Below are positions 1 through 8,610 of a DNA stretch of 49,953 nt, piece by piece. How positions within the stretch are numbered: position 1 is the first letter of the stretch; each line of letters starts with the position of its first letter. The notes beneath the pieces are model-generated. The model searched no databases. It worked only from the letters and a program-made list of their open reading frames with translations, and was not told the origin of the DNA. The DNA is from Methylomonas rosea (GTDB taxonomy: Bacteria > Pseudomonadota > Gammaproteobacteria > Methylococcales > Methylomonadaceae). A program made the position numbers and the translations under genes. The DNA is taken from assembly GCF_024505055.1 (NCBI RefSeq), contig NZ_JANIBL010000035.1:1-49953 (forward strand), given 5' to 3'.

Positions 1-1160
1 GTGCCGGCGGCAGCGGCGAGAAATTGCAACTGACCCTGGCGAGCGACGATCCGCAAGCCTTGCGCCGGGCCGCCGATGCGGTCGAGCTCGAGTTGCGCCA
101 ACTGCGCGGTCTCGGGAACATTACCTCCAGCGCCAGCCTGCAACGTCCGGAGATTCAGATCACCCCGGATTTCGGCAAGGCCGCTGAGTTGGGTGTTACG
201 GTCGAGGCTTTGGCCGACGTGGTGAGGGTCGCCAGCTACGGCGATTACTCCAACGTCATGGCCAAGCTGAATCTGCCGCAACGGCAAATTCCCATTCGAG
301 TCCGGCTGGCCGAATCCGTGCGCCACAGCTTGGACGAAATCGGCCAACTGCGGGTGACCGGACGCGGCGGCAGCGTCAGTTTGGCCACCCTCGCCGACAT
401 TCGCCTGGCCGGCGGCTTGCAGCAGATCGACCGGTTGGACCGGATGCGCAATACCACCTTCGACATCGAGTTGGGCGAGCGGGCGGTCGGCGACGTGTTG
501 GCCGAGGCCATGCAATTACCGACCCTGCAAAACTTGCCGGCCGGCGTGCGCACGATAGAATCGGGCGATGCGCAACGGATGAACGAGTTGTTCGGCAGTT
601 TCGGCGGGGCGATGGCGATTGGGGTGTTGTGCATTTACCTGGTGTTGGTGCTGTTGTTCGGCGATTTCAGCCAGCCGGTGACCATCCTCGGCGCGCTGCC
701 CTTGTCGCTGGGCGGGGCCTTTCTGGCCTTGCTGATGACCGGCGGCAGTTTCGCGATGCCCAGCGTAATCGGGTTATTGATGTTGATGGGCGTAGTCACC
801 AAAAACTCGATACTGCTGGTCGAGTACGCGATGATCGCCCGCCACGAGCGGGGCCTGAGCCGGCTGGACGCGGTGATCGACAGTTGCCGCAAGCGGGTGC
901 AACCGATCTTGATGACGACCATCGCGATGGGTGCCGGCATGCTGCCGATTGCGATGGGGCTAGGCGCCGATCCGAGTTTCCGGGCTCCGATGGCGATTAC
1001 GGTGATTGGCGGCTTGCTGACTTCGACCGCGCTGAGCCTGGTGGTGATTCCGGTGGCCTACACCGCTATCGACGACATTTTGAGTCTTGGCCGTCGTATC
1101 GTTGCTTGGGCTCGGCTTGGAAACAGCGGCGGCGCGTGGCAACACAGCCTGGGGGAATAG
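1..1160 (+). CDS. RND efflux transporter permease, C-terminal part (5' truncated by window edge)
   Basis: The reading frame is open from base 3, so the gene starts upstream; about 385 residues are visible. The first part is periplasmic porter domain. It is followed by the second membrane half, with hydrophobic segments starting near GAMAIGVLCIYLVLVLLFG and the conserved TM10-type stretch MGVVTKNSILLVEY, whose Lys-Asn belongs to the proton relay of AcrB-like pumps. The family (AcrB/HAE and relatives) is an inner-membrane proton-driven exporter working with a periplasmic adaptor and an outer-membrane channel. The substrate cannot be told from this fragment. The frame closes with a TAG after a short polar tail. 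It is not the same gene as the second RND permease at 21.2-24.5 kb. The family is clear; the subfamily is not. Confidence 0.93.
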   Translation, partial: AGGSGEKLQLTLASDDPQALRRAADAVELELRQLRGLGNITSSASLQRPEIQITPDFGKAAELGVTVEALADVVRVASYGDYSNVMAKLNLPQRQIPIRVRLAESVRHSLDEIGQLRVTGRGGSVSLATLADIRLAGGLQQIDRLDRMRNTTFDIELGERAVGDVLAEAMQLPTLQNLPAGVRTIESGDAQRMNELFGSFGGAMAIGVLCIYLVLVLLFGDFSQPVTILGALPLSLGGAFLALLMTGGSFAMPSVIGLLMLMGVVTKNSILLVEYAMIARHERGLSRLDAVIDSCRKRVQPILMTTIAMGAGMLPIAMGLGADPSFRAPMAITVIGGLLTSTALSLVVIPVAYTAIDDILSLGRRIVAWARLGNSGGAWQHSLGE

Positions 1161-1498
1161 AGCCATCTCGGTGCGATGAAAGCCGGCAGTCTGGGTGGAT
1201 GCGCACAGGCTTATCCACCCCGATCACCATTGCCGAATAGATACAAAAAATCTATGAAACAATTCTTGCGTTTGTTTAAACTCGCCCCACGAAGATGGAC
1301 GAGGATATTTTGAACAAACTAAGGGGGCGGGAATAGGTTTGTCGTTGTCATGGTCAAATCTTGTTGCAAATCAGGCCCAGCAATTTAACGAGAAGTTTTT
1401 GCCATCTAGCGCTTGTGATCCTTGTTTGTGTTTCGAAAGAATGCTTTGATTCAAACATCCAAAATGCGGCACAAACTTGGCGATAGACGACATACCAG
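1161..1498. other. Intergenic region without recognisable gene
   Basis: About 340 bases between the RND permease and the GST-like gene. No convincing coding frame, RNA gene or strong terminator was seen. The sequence is more AT-rich than the flanking genes and probably carries the promoter of the downstream gene, but no clear -35/-10 pair stands out. Confidence 0.5.
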
Positions 1499-2224
1499 AT
1501 GATTACCTTGCACCAATTTCCCAGAGCCTGGAATATTCCTAATCCCAGTCAATTTTGCGCAAAGCTGGAAACCTATCTGCGCATGGCCGGCATCGAATAC
1601 CGGATTGCCGAAACGTTGCCTCTATACGCACCCTTCGGCAAGCTACCTTTCATAGAAGACAACGGCCAAAAGCTTGCCGATAGCCGGATGATTATTTGTT
1701 ATTTGCAACAGCATTACGGCGATAGCCTGGATGGGCATCTGTCGGCTGAGCAAAGTGCGCAAGCGCTGGCCTGGCAACGCTTATTGGAAGAACATTTGTA
1801 CTGGGTGTGCATGTACAGCCGCTGGCAATACGGACCGGAAAATTGGCAAATCAATAAGCAGGCGATCTTCCAAGGTTTACAGCAACCCTGGGCGGATCTG
1901 GTGGCCGCACTCTATTGGCTGCGGGTTCGGGGGCAACTGCGCGGCCAGGGCATTGGCCGGCTACCTGCCGCACATATTTTCGAATTGGGTCGACATGATG
2001 TGGCGGCTGTATCCGCCGCACTTCAGGACAAGATGTTTTTACTGGGTGATCGGCCCAGTAGCGTCGATGCCTCAGCCTTCGGCGTATTGATCAATCTATT
2101 GGCCTGCCCGGTCAGTTCGCCGGTCAAGGATTATGCCTTAACCCAATCCGCCTTAGTCGATTATTGTCGGCGCATTCAAGAACGCTATTTTCCCGAACTG
2201 GGCGAACCGAAGTTTGGCGATTGA
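1499..2224 (+). CDS. Glutathione S-transferase family protein (Fax/metaxin-like)
   Basis: A 241-residue protein. The N-terminal ~80 residues look like a thioredoxin-fold GST domain: it opens MITLHQFPRAW, has SQFCAKLETYLRMAGIEY (typical of the failed-axon-connection/metaxin-like branch), and the KLPFIEDNGQKLADS stretch that contributes the cis-Pro and glutathione-contacting Asp-Ser. Residues ~90-235 form an alpha-helical GST C-domain with SVDASAFGVL, resembling the GST N-capping motif. The likely role is a cytoplasmic glutathione-dependent transferase or a thiol-binding protein; the substrate is unknown. The 3' end overlaps the 3' end of the convergent LysR gene by 40 bases. The ATG at 1499 is the only sensible start. 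Confidence 0.85.
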   Translation: MITLHQFPRAWNIPNPSQFCAKLETYLRMAGIEYRIAETLPLYAPFGKLPFIEDNGQKLADSRMIICYLQQHYGDSLDGHLSAEQSAQALAWQRLLEEHLYWVCMYSRWQYGPENWQINKQAIFQGLQQPWADLVAALYWLRVRGQLRGQGIGRLPAAHIFELGRHDVAAVSAALQDKMFLLGDRPSSVDASAFGVLINLLACPVSSPVKDYALTQSALVDYCRRIQERYFPELGEPKFGD

Positions 2225-3141
2225 TGGTCCAGCGTGGCGCAAGCAGCGCGGATTTCTTCTCGCAGCCAGCGATTGGCAAACTCCTGGTCTTGCAGCGGAT
2301 GCCAGACCATGACTGTGTCGTAATGCGGTAAATCCAGCGGCAAGGGCACCAATTGTAAAGGCAAGGTCTGAGCGAATTGCTCGGCCGTGCGTTTTGGAGA
2401 AGCCATGACCATGTCCGTTTGCGCCACAATCATCGACGCGGACAAAAAATGCGACACGGTCAGCGCCACGCGCCGCTCGCGGCCGTGTTCCGCCAACCAG
2501 TTGTCGACCTGCCCGGTACTGGCGCCGGTTCTGGACACCAGAATATGCGGCAGCTCTATATAGTCTTCCAGCGTCAATCTCGCATTCACCAGCGGGTGGC
2601 CGATGCGCGCCACACAGACAAAAAAATCGTCGAACAGGCGTTCGCAATGTAGATGCTTGGGGGGACTTAACATCACTTCAAAACCCAGTACCAGGTCTAT
2701 CTCGCCTTGCTCCAGCGCATGCGAAGGAAAGTGGCTGCTGGTACGTTTGAAATGAATATCCACGCCCGGTGCCTGTTGGGCAATACGCGGCGCCAATATC
2801 GGCAGGAGCAGAGCTTCCACATAATCTGTCGCCGCAATGGTAAAAGAGCGCCGACAAGTGGCGGGATCGAACGGCGCCGGCGCCCGAATCAAACCTTCCA
2901 CATCTTTGAGTACCGCCGCTACCGGAGCCACCAGGGACAACGCGCGTAACGTCGGCGTCATGCCCGCCGGGGTTTTCACCAGCAACGGATCTTCCAGTTG
3001 TTGCCGCAAGCGTTGCAGCACGTGGCTCATTGCCGACTGGCTAATGAACATTTTGTCCGCCGCCCGCGACACGTTGCGTTCCTTCATCAGCAGATCGAAA
3101 GCGATCAATAGATTCAAATCAAATGTTCTCAAGTTGGCCAT
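2185..3141 (-). CDS. LysR-family transcriptional regulator
   Basis: A 318-residue LTTR. Residues ~7-66 carry the winged HTH (DLNLLIAFDLLMKERNVSRAA, then SQSAMSHVLQRLRQ). Residues ~95-300 form the periplasmic-binding-protein-like effector domain of the NodD/PcpR-like branch (TIAATDYVEALLLPIL). It is divergent from the tautomerase gene at 3445, the usual layout for an LTTR controlling its neighbour, so that gene and perhaps the aldehyde dehydrogenase after it are likely targets (inference). The effector is unknown. Its C-terminus overlaps the convergent GST gene. Confidence 0.92.
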   Translation of the reverse strand: MANLRTFDLNLLIAFDLLMKERNVSRAADKMFISQSAMSHVLQRLRQQLEDPLLVKTPAGMTPTLRALSLVAPVAAVLKDVEGLIRAPAPFDPATCRRSFTIAATDYVEALLLPILAPRIAQQAPGVDIHFKRTSSHFPSHALEQGEIDLVLGFEVMLSPPKHLHCERLFDDFFVCVARIGHPLVNARLTLEDYIELPHILVSRTGASTGQVDNWLAEHGRERRVALTVSHFLSASMIVAQTDMVMASPKRTAEQFAQTLPLQLVPLPLDLPHYDTVMVWHPLQDQEFANRWLREEIRAACATLDHQSPNFGSPSSGK

Positions 3142-3444
3142 AGCTGGGTTTCCGAAATATAAGCGCGGGCTATGTTACCGAAATGCCAGCGGCATTTAGC
3201 ATCAATTATTTTCATAGGCGCATGAATACAAAGCATTTTACCGTCTGCCGTCTCGGGCATACATTTATCCCCGACGCAGCCGCCGACGCTTAGTTCCCCC
3301 CAAGGAATTTGCAGCTTAGCGCGGTGGGGCGTCACCTCACTCTCAATCATGCATCAAGCCTCAGTTTTTGGCGAAGAGCTGATTGAGTAAAACAAGGTGA
3401 TTAATAGGATCATCAAAACATACTCATATATCAGGAGAATCATC
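3142..3444. promoter_or_regulatory. Divergent intergenic region between LysR gene and tautomerase gene
   Basis: About 300 bases between two outward-facing starts. It should hold both promoters and the LysR operator. No T-N11-A palindrome was distinct enough to call. A good ribosome binding site (AGGAG, 3433-3437) precedes the ATG at 3445. Confidence 0.45.
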
Positions 3445-3924
3445 ATGCCTTTGTGGAAAGTCTATCATCCCAGCGGAGCCTTCAGCGGGGAAGACAAACA
3501 GGAACTGGCCGAACAAATCACTAACGTTTATGCGGGCGTACCCATCCCAAGATTTTACGCCGTCGTCATTTTTGAAGAAGTGTCCAAAGGTAATTGCTTC
3601 GTCGGTGGCGTGCGTAACGACAAATTTATTCGCTTCAAGGTCGAACAAATCGCCCGGACATTGCCGGGGCCTATCATACGAGAATGGTGGATGCGAACGC
3701 TTGACGAAGTCATTGCGCCTTTTGTGAAAGAACGCGGATTCGATTGGGAAATATCAATTGACGAAACCCCATTCGATCTTTGGTCGCTACAGGGCGAGTT
3801 GCCGCCACCCTTCGAATCGATAGCCGAAAAACGTTGGGTTGCGGAAAACAAGGCAAGTCCTTACACCTACCAAGAAAAACTACCCGCAGGCCACTTTTTA
3901 CTGTCTCCAGGCGTTACGGGTTAA
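3445..3924 (+). CDS. Tautomerase-superfamily protein (cis-chloroacrylate dehalogenase-like)
   Basis: The start is set at 3445 because AGGAG sits just upstream and because this places Pro immediately after Met (MPLWKVYHPSG). In the tautomerase superfamily the processed N-terminal Pro is the catalytic base or acid. The product is 159 residues, about twice the length of a single 4-oxalocrotonate tautomerase unit and in the range of the cis-CaaD / Tautomerase_3 branch. Its opening HPSGAFSGEDKQELAEQIT is typical of that branch. It could act on an enol or halo-acrylate type substrate; the actual substrate is unknown. Divergent LysR and downstream aldehyde dehydrogenase suggest a small catabolic or detoxification module. 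Confidence 0.82.
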   Translation: MPLWKVYHPSGAFSGEDKQELAEQITNVYAGVPIPRFYAVVIFEEVSKGNCFVGGVRNDKFIRFKVEQIARTLPGPIIREWWMRTLDEVIAPFVKERGFDWEISIDETPFDLWSLQGELPPPFESIAEKRWVAENKASPYTYQEKLPAGHFLLSPGVTG

Positions 3925-3933
3925 TTCATACGA

Positions 3934-3965
3934 GTGACCGGTTCATTGTGACCCGGTCACTTTTT
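3934..3965 (+). terminator. Rho-independent terminator after tautomerase gene
   Basis: Perfect 8-bp stem GTGACCGG (3934-3941) / CCGGTCAC (3953-3960), 11-base loop, followed directly by TTTTT (3961-3965). It lies 10 bases after the tautomerase stop, so the following aldehyde dehydrogenase probably depends on its own promoter or on read-through. Confidence 0.8.
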
Positions 3966-4055
3966 CCACAATCGTCGATACACGTTTCTGATCGCGCTAT
4001 CGGTCTGGCTTTATGCCTCTTAGCAAGGCGATATCGACTAAAACGAGATAGAAAT

Positions 4056-5462
4056 ATGGCTTATCAATCCATCAATCCCTCATCCGGCGAATTACTAGCA
4101 GCTTATCCTGAACTATCCGATTCGGATCTTGAGCTTGCCATTGCGAAAGCCGATCAAGCCTATCGGCAGGCGTGGCGCCATTATTCCGTCGATGAACGCG
4201 CTAAGGTTATGACGAAAGCAGCATCGATCCTGCTGGAAAGGAAAGAAGAGTACGCGCAATATTTGACGTTAGAAATGGGTAAGCTCATTGGCGAAGCATA
4301 CGCAGAAGTAGACATTACCGCAGGCATACTCCAGTACTACGCCAAAAATGCCAAAGAATATCTTGCACCGAAAGCCTTGCCTGAAGCACCGACCGCTCAA
4401 GTATCGATAGAACCGATAGGGGTGATTCTGGGCATAGAACCCTGGAATTTCCCTTATTACCAAGTTGCGCGTGTTGCTGGCCCGCAATTGATGGCCGGCA
4501 ATGTATTATTGCTGAAACATGCGGAAAACGTCCCGCAGTCGGCACTGGCCTTAGCCAAGCTATTCGAAGACGCCGGCGCGCCGGCCGGTGTGTACACTAA
4601 TCTATTCGCGACTATCGAACAAATCGGCCGCGTCATCGACGATCCGCGGGTGCGCGGCGTCACGATTACGGGTAGCGAAACGGCCGGTGCCGCGGTGGCG
4701 GGACGCGCCGGGCGAGCATTGAAAAAAGTTGTGGCGGAAATGGGCGGGAGCGACCCGCTGTTGGTATTGGAAGATGCTCCGCTAGAGTCCACTCTGGATA
4801 GCGCCTTGTTCGGGCGCATGTTCAACTGTGGCCAATGTTGCGTCGGCTCGAAACGCCTTATTGTGGTGGGGCAAGCGCGCGGCAAGGCGTTTCTGGAAGG
4901 TTTTGTCGAACGCATGTCGTCTTTGCGCGCCGGCGATCCGCTGAATCCGGCAACGACTTTGGCACCGCTATCTTCAGAAAAAGCGCTGAAGCTGCTGCTC
5001 GATCAGATTGCTCAAGCCCAGGCAGGCGGTGCCAACGTCGTACTCGGCGGCCAAAGAATCGAGCGGCCAGGCTATTTTCTTGAACCTACTGTCATCACCG
5101 AAATAGACGCAAATAATCCGATCTATCAACAAGAACTGTTTGGCCCGGTCGCCGCCATTTACGTCGTTGATAGCGAAGCGCAAGCCATTGCATTGGCCAA
5201 CGCAACCTCGTTTGGACTCGGTGCATCCATTTTTACCGCCGATGTCGAACGCGGCCGTGACGTCGCGCCCCAAATTGAAAGCGGCATGGTTTTCATAAAC
5301 CAGCCCGCCTGGACTGCCCCGGAACTGCCGTTTGGCGGCATCAAAAACTCGGGTTTTGGTCGTGAATTATCTGAGCGTGGCTTTTACGAGTTTGTAAACG
5401 AAAAATTAATTAATATTGCACCGCCCGGCGCGGCGCCCTGGGGCCCGGTCGCTCTCGGTTAG
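4056..5462 (+). CDS. NAD(P)-dependent aldehyde dehydrogenase (succinate-semialdehyde dehydrogenase-like)
   Basis: The start is placed at ATG 4056 (MAYQSINPSSGEL), giving 468 residues, the usual ALDH length. An upstream in-frame extension has no family similarity. Visible ALDH motifs: EPWNFPYYQ with the catalytic Asn at residue 131, LLKHAEN with the cofactor-binding Lys154, ITGSETAG (cofactor loop, ~205-212), VAEMGGSDP with general-base Glu228, and FNCGQCCVGSKR with nucleophile Cys262. The MGGSDP and GQCC variants are typical of GabD/YneI-like semialdehyde dehydrogenases. It oxidises an aldehyde to an acid in the cytoplasm; the precise substrate is open. It lies downstream of the tautomerase but past a terminator. 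Confidence 0.93.
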   Translation: MAYQSINPSSGELLAAYPELSDSDLELAIAKADQAYRQAWRHYSVDERAKVMTKAASILLERKEEYAQYLTLEMGKLIGEAYAEVDITAGILQYYAKNAKEYLAPKALPEAPTAQVSIEPIGVILGIEPWNFPYYQVARVAGPQLMAGNVLLLKHAENVPQSALALAKLFEDAGAPAGVYTNLFATIEQIGRVIDDPRVRGVTITGSETAGAAVAGRAGRALKKVVAEMGGSDPLLVLEDAPLESTLDSALFGRMFNCGQCCVGSKRLIVVGQARGKAFLEGFVERMSSLRAGDPLNPATTLAPLSSEKALKLLLDQIAQAQAGGANVVLGGQRIERPGYFLEPTVITEIDANNPIYQQELFGPVAAIYVVDSEAQAIALANATSFGLGASIFTADVERGRDVAPQIESGMVFINQPAWTAPELPFGGIKNSGFGRELSERGFYEFVNEKLINIAPPGAAPWGPVALG

Positions 5463-5770
5463 GGAAAAAGCGGCCGCGCTTGGTTCGGTGCGTAATTGCA
5501 TTCACTTGCACACTCTTGTTGGTAATATGTACGTGTTCCGAAACAAACCCAACCAATTTGCGTGTGCCTGGATTCGGCCAAAAGCGGTCTGACGAAACCA
5601 AAAGACGAACGGCCAAAGCCCAGCCAAAAGCAGTCACAAGTGCTAGTGAGTTTAAGAAACGCACTTTTTCGCGAACGATGCGGTGCACGTTGTTTGTCGC
5701 ATACTACTGCACTGATTTTTAACAAAAAAGACTAACTGCATTTCGCAAAAAATTGTCATATATCCGTAAA
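5463..5770. other. Intergenic region at edge of AT-rich patch
   Basis: About 310 bases with no supportable gene. It marks the change from a GC-balanced aldehyde dehydrogenase gene to the AT-rich genes that follow. No inverted repeat or att-like duplication could be identified by eye. Confidence 0.5.
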
Positions 5771-6391
5771 TCAAAGTTTAATTAACCACCAATATATTCT
5801 AACATCAATGTTAAACTTTTTTCCTGCATCAATTACATCACAAATAAAATTTTTATCAAGAGTACTGCAATGTTGATCAATTATATTTTTAGCATCTTGT
5901 GAATAATCCACTCCTGATGCATTAAAAAAACGGTTTATATACCCAGAATACTTTATTATCTTATCAAAAGGCTGAATTATTACAGACTGAATATTGGGGT
6001 GTGTCGCCAAAAGTAATAAATATCTTTCAACGGCATTTTTGCTCTCAAATCCCTCTAACTTTTCCTTATCATAATTAAGTACATCTTTAAAAGACGTTTT
6101 TCGCTTCAAAAATGCCTCTAAGGTGTAAATCGCTTTAATTTCAATCAGAGAAGTTTCTTTCCCTTCACTATCAACAACTGCAATGTCTATCAACTTTTTC
6201 TTACTATTCAATATAAAACGCCATTCTCGTGCCACTATTGAAAAAGTTAAATTTTCTTGAAGATGAAAAGCAATTTTGTCTCTTATTGCATGCTCAATTT
6301 TTGAGGTCAACGCTAAATACGCTAATTCATTTTGTCTAAACCCTAATGAAATTGTCAGTAATGATTGTTCAATATTTGAGAGAATAGTCAT
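5771..6391 (-). CDS. Hypothetical protein with PD-(D/E)XK nuclease-like signature
   Basis: A 206-residue AT-rich gene with no family I recognise. Residues 30-90 show a restriction-endonuclease-like pattern: a helix containing Glu33 (KIEHAIRDKIAFHL), a strand ending in Asp69 (KKLIDIAVVD), then a hairpin and Glu84-x-Lys86 (SLIEIKAIY). The D...ExK spacing and the ID-IAVV/LIEIK strands fit a PD-(D/E)XK core. The rest is mixed helix and strand with no signal peptide. It could be a cytoplasmic nuclease, perhaps of a defence or mobile-element type, or an inactive relative. It shares strand and AT-richness with the TPR gene at 6446, 54 bases upstream of its start, suggesting joint acquisition. Function is an inference. 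Confidence 0.7.
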   Translation of the reverse strand: MTILSNIEQSLLTISLGFRQNELAYLALTSKIEHAIRDKIAFHLQENLTFSIVAREWRFILNSKKKLIDIAVVDSEGKETSLIEIKAIYTLEAFLKRKTSFKDVLNYDKEKLEGFESKNAVERYLLLLATHPNIQSVIIQPFDKIIKYSGYINRFFNASGVDYSQDAKNIIDQHCSTLDKNFICDVIDAGKKFNIDVRIYWWLIKL

Positions 6392-6445
6392 ATTATCTAA
6401 TTTTTAATAAATATGAACAAATATTGACATTTTAATATAAATTAT

Positions 6446-7906
6446 TTAATCGCATCCAAATTCTCTTGCGTGCCTTAAACCCTCCGATATGTCAGTGTTA
6501 AACTGTGCACTACTTGCGTAATTTGAATTCATGGAGGCCTGTCCTTCTAAAATTCTTAATACTTGTGCCATATGTCGGCAAGCAGGAGATGGATTATTTG
6601 ATAGTTTTTGGATATACATCTGTAATGGGCTTGATGAGCTACGTATTGAGCTACTACGTATTGAGCCGCTGCGTACAGATTGATTTGTACTAGATTCTTC
6701 CTGAACTATTTCAGTGAAAAATTTAGATTGTGAAATATCCATTCTCATATTGCTAAGCGTAGATGAATCATTATCTATGAAACTATCAAAGTCCCCATTG
6801 CATATATACTGGAACAGAACTTTCTCGTTTCCATCGTGGTCGCGTACGTTTTTATTTGTACTAGAATCCTTTCTAAACATATATTTAAATTTGTCGTCAG
6901 AATAAAATTCTTGAACATTTTGATTTCCGGACTGACACTCCATTCTAACCCCCCATCCATTAAAGCTGGTTGCGCCATTATAAGGGCCGTTAAATGCCAT
7001 TCCGGGATCGTTATTTCCGTAAAAAAACACGTAATTAATATTTCCATTACTATCTATTAATTTTTGTATTTTATCAGTATTTAAAAATAGAGAAGTTTCA
7101 TCTGTGAATGCAGGTGATAGCAATTTGTTCGCTTTGATCCAAATATCTGCTCTAGCATCCTTAATTGACATGGCATTATCAAAGGCCAGCGATGGTAACG
7201 AATTGTTAATTTGGTTATTAATATTTAATAATTCCTTCGCTTGCGAAGTTTTTTCAATAGTGTTAGTTTCAGATGCCTTAATCAAATAGTCAGTATCGGA
7301 TATTTTTTCTATTGTAATTGGTTTTATTCCCTCGTTTTTAATGGCTTGGTTTGTCGCCGAAACTAATATTTTATTTTCTTTATTATCTGTCAGAAGCTTT
7401 TGAAAATATAATTTTGTCTTGTCTTTATTTGTTGACAGTAAATATGCAATATTTAAAACTGCTGTAGCAGATTTAAGATCTCCTTTGTCAGCATATACTT
7501 CGCTCAAATTGGCCCATGCAGCAGCACGGTTTGGATTTAGCATAATTGAAGCACGAAAAGGAACTTCGGCTTGGCTTTTTTTTCCCGCTTTAACCATAGC
7601 ATATCCAAGATTTGAAGCTATCTCTGTATCAGAACGATCTGTTTCAAATGCTGTGGTAAGTAAGGCGATTGCTGTATCATAATTACCAGAATTTATTTCC
7701 GCTAAACCCTTATCATTTAAATTACGTGCAACTGTTCTATTTCCCTTAGCGGGCTTCTGTAAAGATTCAATGCCAGACTTTGCTTCAAGAACTTTTGCTT
7801 CATTGCCAGCAATTGATGATGCAATCATTGCATCAATCTGGGAAGTGGGCTCCGCCTTCAAGTCTGTTAAAAATAAAACTGCTGTTATAAGAGCTATTTT
7901 TTTCAT
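6446..7906 (-). CDS. Secreted TPR-repeat protein of unknown function
   Basis: A 486-residue protein. Residues 1-18 are a Sec signal peptide (MKKIALITAVLFLTDLKA). Residues ~60-170 contain about three tetratricopeptide repeats (LAEINSGNYDTAIALLTTAF, then AEVPFRASIMLNPNRAAAW, then GDLKSATAVLNIAYLL). The C-terminal ~250 residues match no family I know and contain cysteines (MECQ, YICN, PACR and terminal GCD) that could pair in the periplasm. A low-complexity stretch of SVRSG/SIRSS pentapeptides lies near residues 410-425. TPR domains bind partners, so a periplasmic or surface scaffold is plausible; no enzymatic residue is evident. It is AT-rich compared with the genes either side and is next to the PD-(D/E)XK-like gene. 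Confidence 0.75.
   Translation of the reverse strand: MKKIALITAVLFLTDLKAEPTSQIDAMIASSIAGNEAKVLEAKSGIESLQKPAKGNRTVARNLNDKGLAEINSGNYDTAIALLTTAFETDRSDTEIASNLGYAMVKAGKKSQAEVPFRASIMLNPNRAAAWANLSEVYADKGDLKSATAVLNIAYLLSTNKDKTKLYFQKLLTDNKENKILVSATNQAIKNEGIKPITIEKISDTDYLIKASETNTIEKTSQAKELLNINNQINNSLPSLAFDNAMSIKDARADIWIKANKLLSPAFTDETSLFLNTDKIQKLIDSNGNINYVFFYGNNDPGMAFNGPYNGATSFNGWGVRMECQSGNQNVQEFYSDDKFKYMFRKDSSTNKNVRDHDGNEKVLFQYICNGDFDSFIDNDSSTLSNMRMDISQSKFFTEIVQEESSTNQSVRSGSIRSSSIRSSSSPLQMYIQKLSNNPSPACRHMAQVLRILEGQASMNSNYASSAQFNTDISEGLRHAREFGCD
6634..6680 (-). repeat. 15-bp in-gene tandem repeat encoding S-[IV]-R-S-[SG]
   Basis: Inside the TPR gene three imperfect 15-bp units encode SVRSG, SIRSS and SIRSS, followed by more serines. 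Slippage-prone repeats of this kind can vary in copy number between strains without shifting the frame. Confidence 0.65.
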
Positions 7907-8610
7907 TATAAGGGCCTCTTAATTTTGTAAACTACAATATATTCTATATTTTCAACATTTCAACCAAGCAGAGCAGTCAGAATAAAAACATAGTTGAACT
8001 TTTTCCCCACACAAGCGCTCAGCAACTACACGCTTACTCAGGCAATAATCGCTATAAAGAGTTATGCCCTACAGTGCAGCCTTTAATACTTGTTCGATAG
8101 CATCACAACCCTATAGACGTAAGCCCAGAAGGTGTATAACTTGCTGCTGTTTATAGAAAATCTGTACCTGTTTTTGCAATACAACTCCGTTATCGTCATC
8201 GATAGGAACTTTAAGAGCAGACTGCTCGTATTTGTCGAGATTGATACAGGTAAACTGCCCTTTTTCGCCAAACGCCGATTAATGATGGATTGGTGCATTC
8301 GCCCGGATTTTGTCTGTAATAACTTCATTAGCAGCCAGATTAACGGGCGATTATGTGGCCGTTAAGGGTCGGTTTTTGCCGGACAACCACCATCATTTTA
8401 CTCATGGTCTGCTTCTGTTTTTGGTAATTTCAATGAATATGAAAATCAGTGATTTCGTTGCGCAAAAAGAAAAACAATTAGTGCGTAATCCAAACAGTCC
8501 CAGGTGTGCAAGTGGCATGCTATTCCGCAGTTTGGCGGTATTTTGCACAGCTTTGCGACCGGCGAAGTTCTGCCGGTCAGGGTGAGCCGCCAAATAGTTG
8601 AACTGACGAT
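7907..8610. other. Long intergenic region without supportable gene
   Basis: About 700 bases between the TPR gene start and the mtdB stop. Short open frames exist on both strands (around 8083-8365) but overlap each other, lack good ribosome binding sites and resemble nothing I recognise. This may be the decayed edge of the AT-rich insertion. An imperfect stem (GACCGGC, 8557-8563, with GCCGGTC, 8572-8578) lies 33 bases past the mtdB stop and could fold in its 3' end, but has no T-run. Confidence 0.5.

Noticed and set aside
629..1240. Second gene inside the RND permease region
   Set aside because: It is a shadow frame on the same strand rich in Arg, Asp and Gly, with no family signal.
3780..4055. 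Extension of the aldehyde dehydrogenase upstream to 560 residues
   Set aside because: It overlaps the tautomerase gene and crosses its terminator; family similarity begins at 4056.
8083..8365. Opposed short frames as genes or a transposase remnant
   Set aside because: They overlap on both strands, lack ribosome sites and show no transposase motif.
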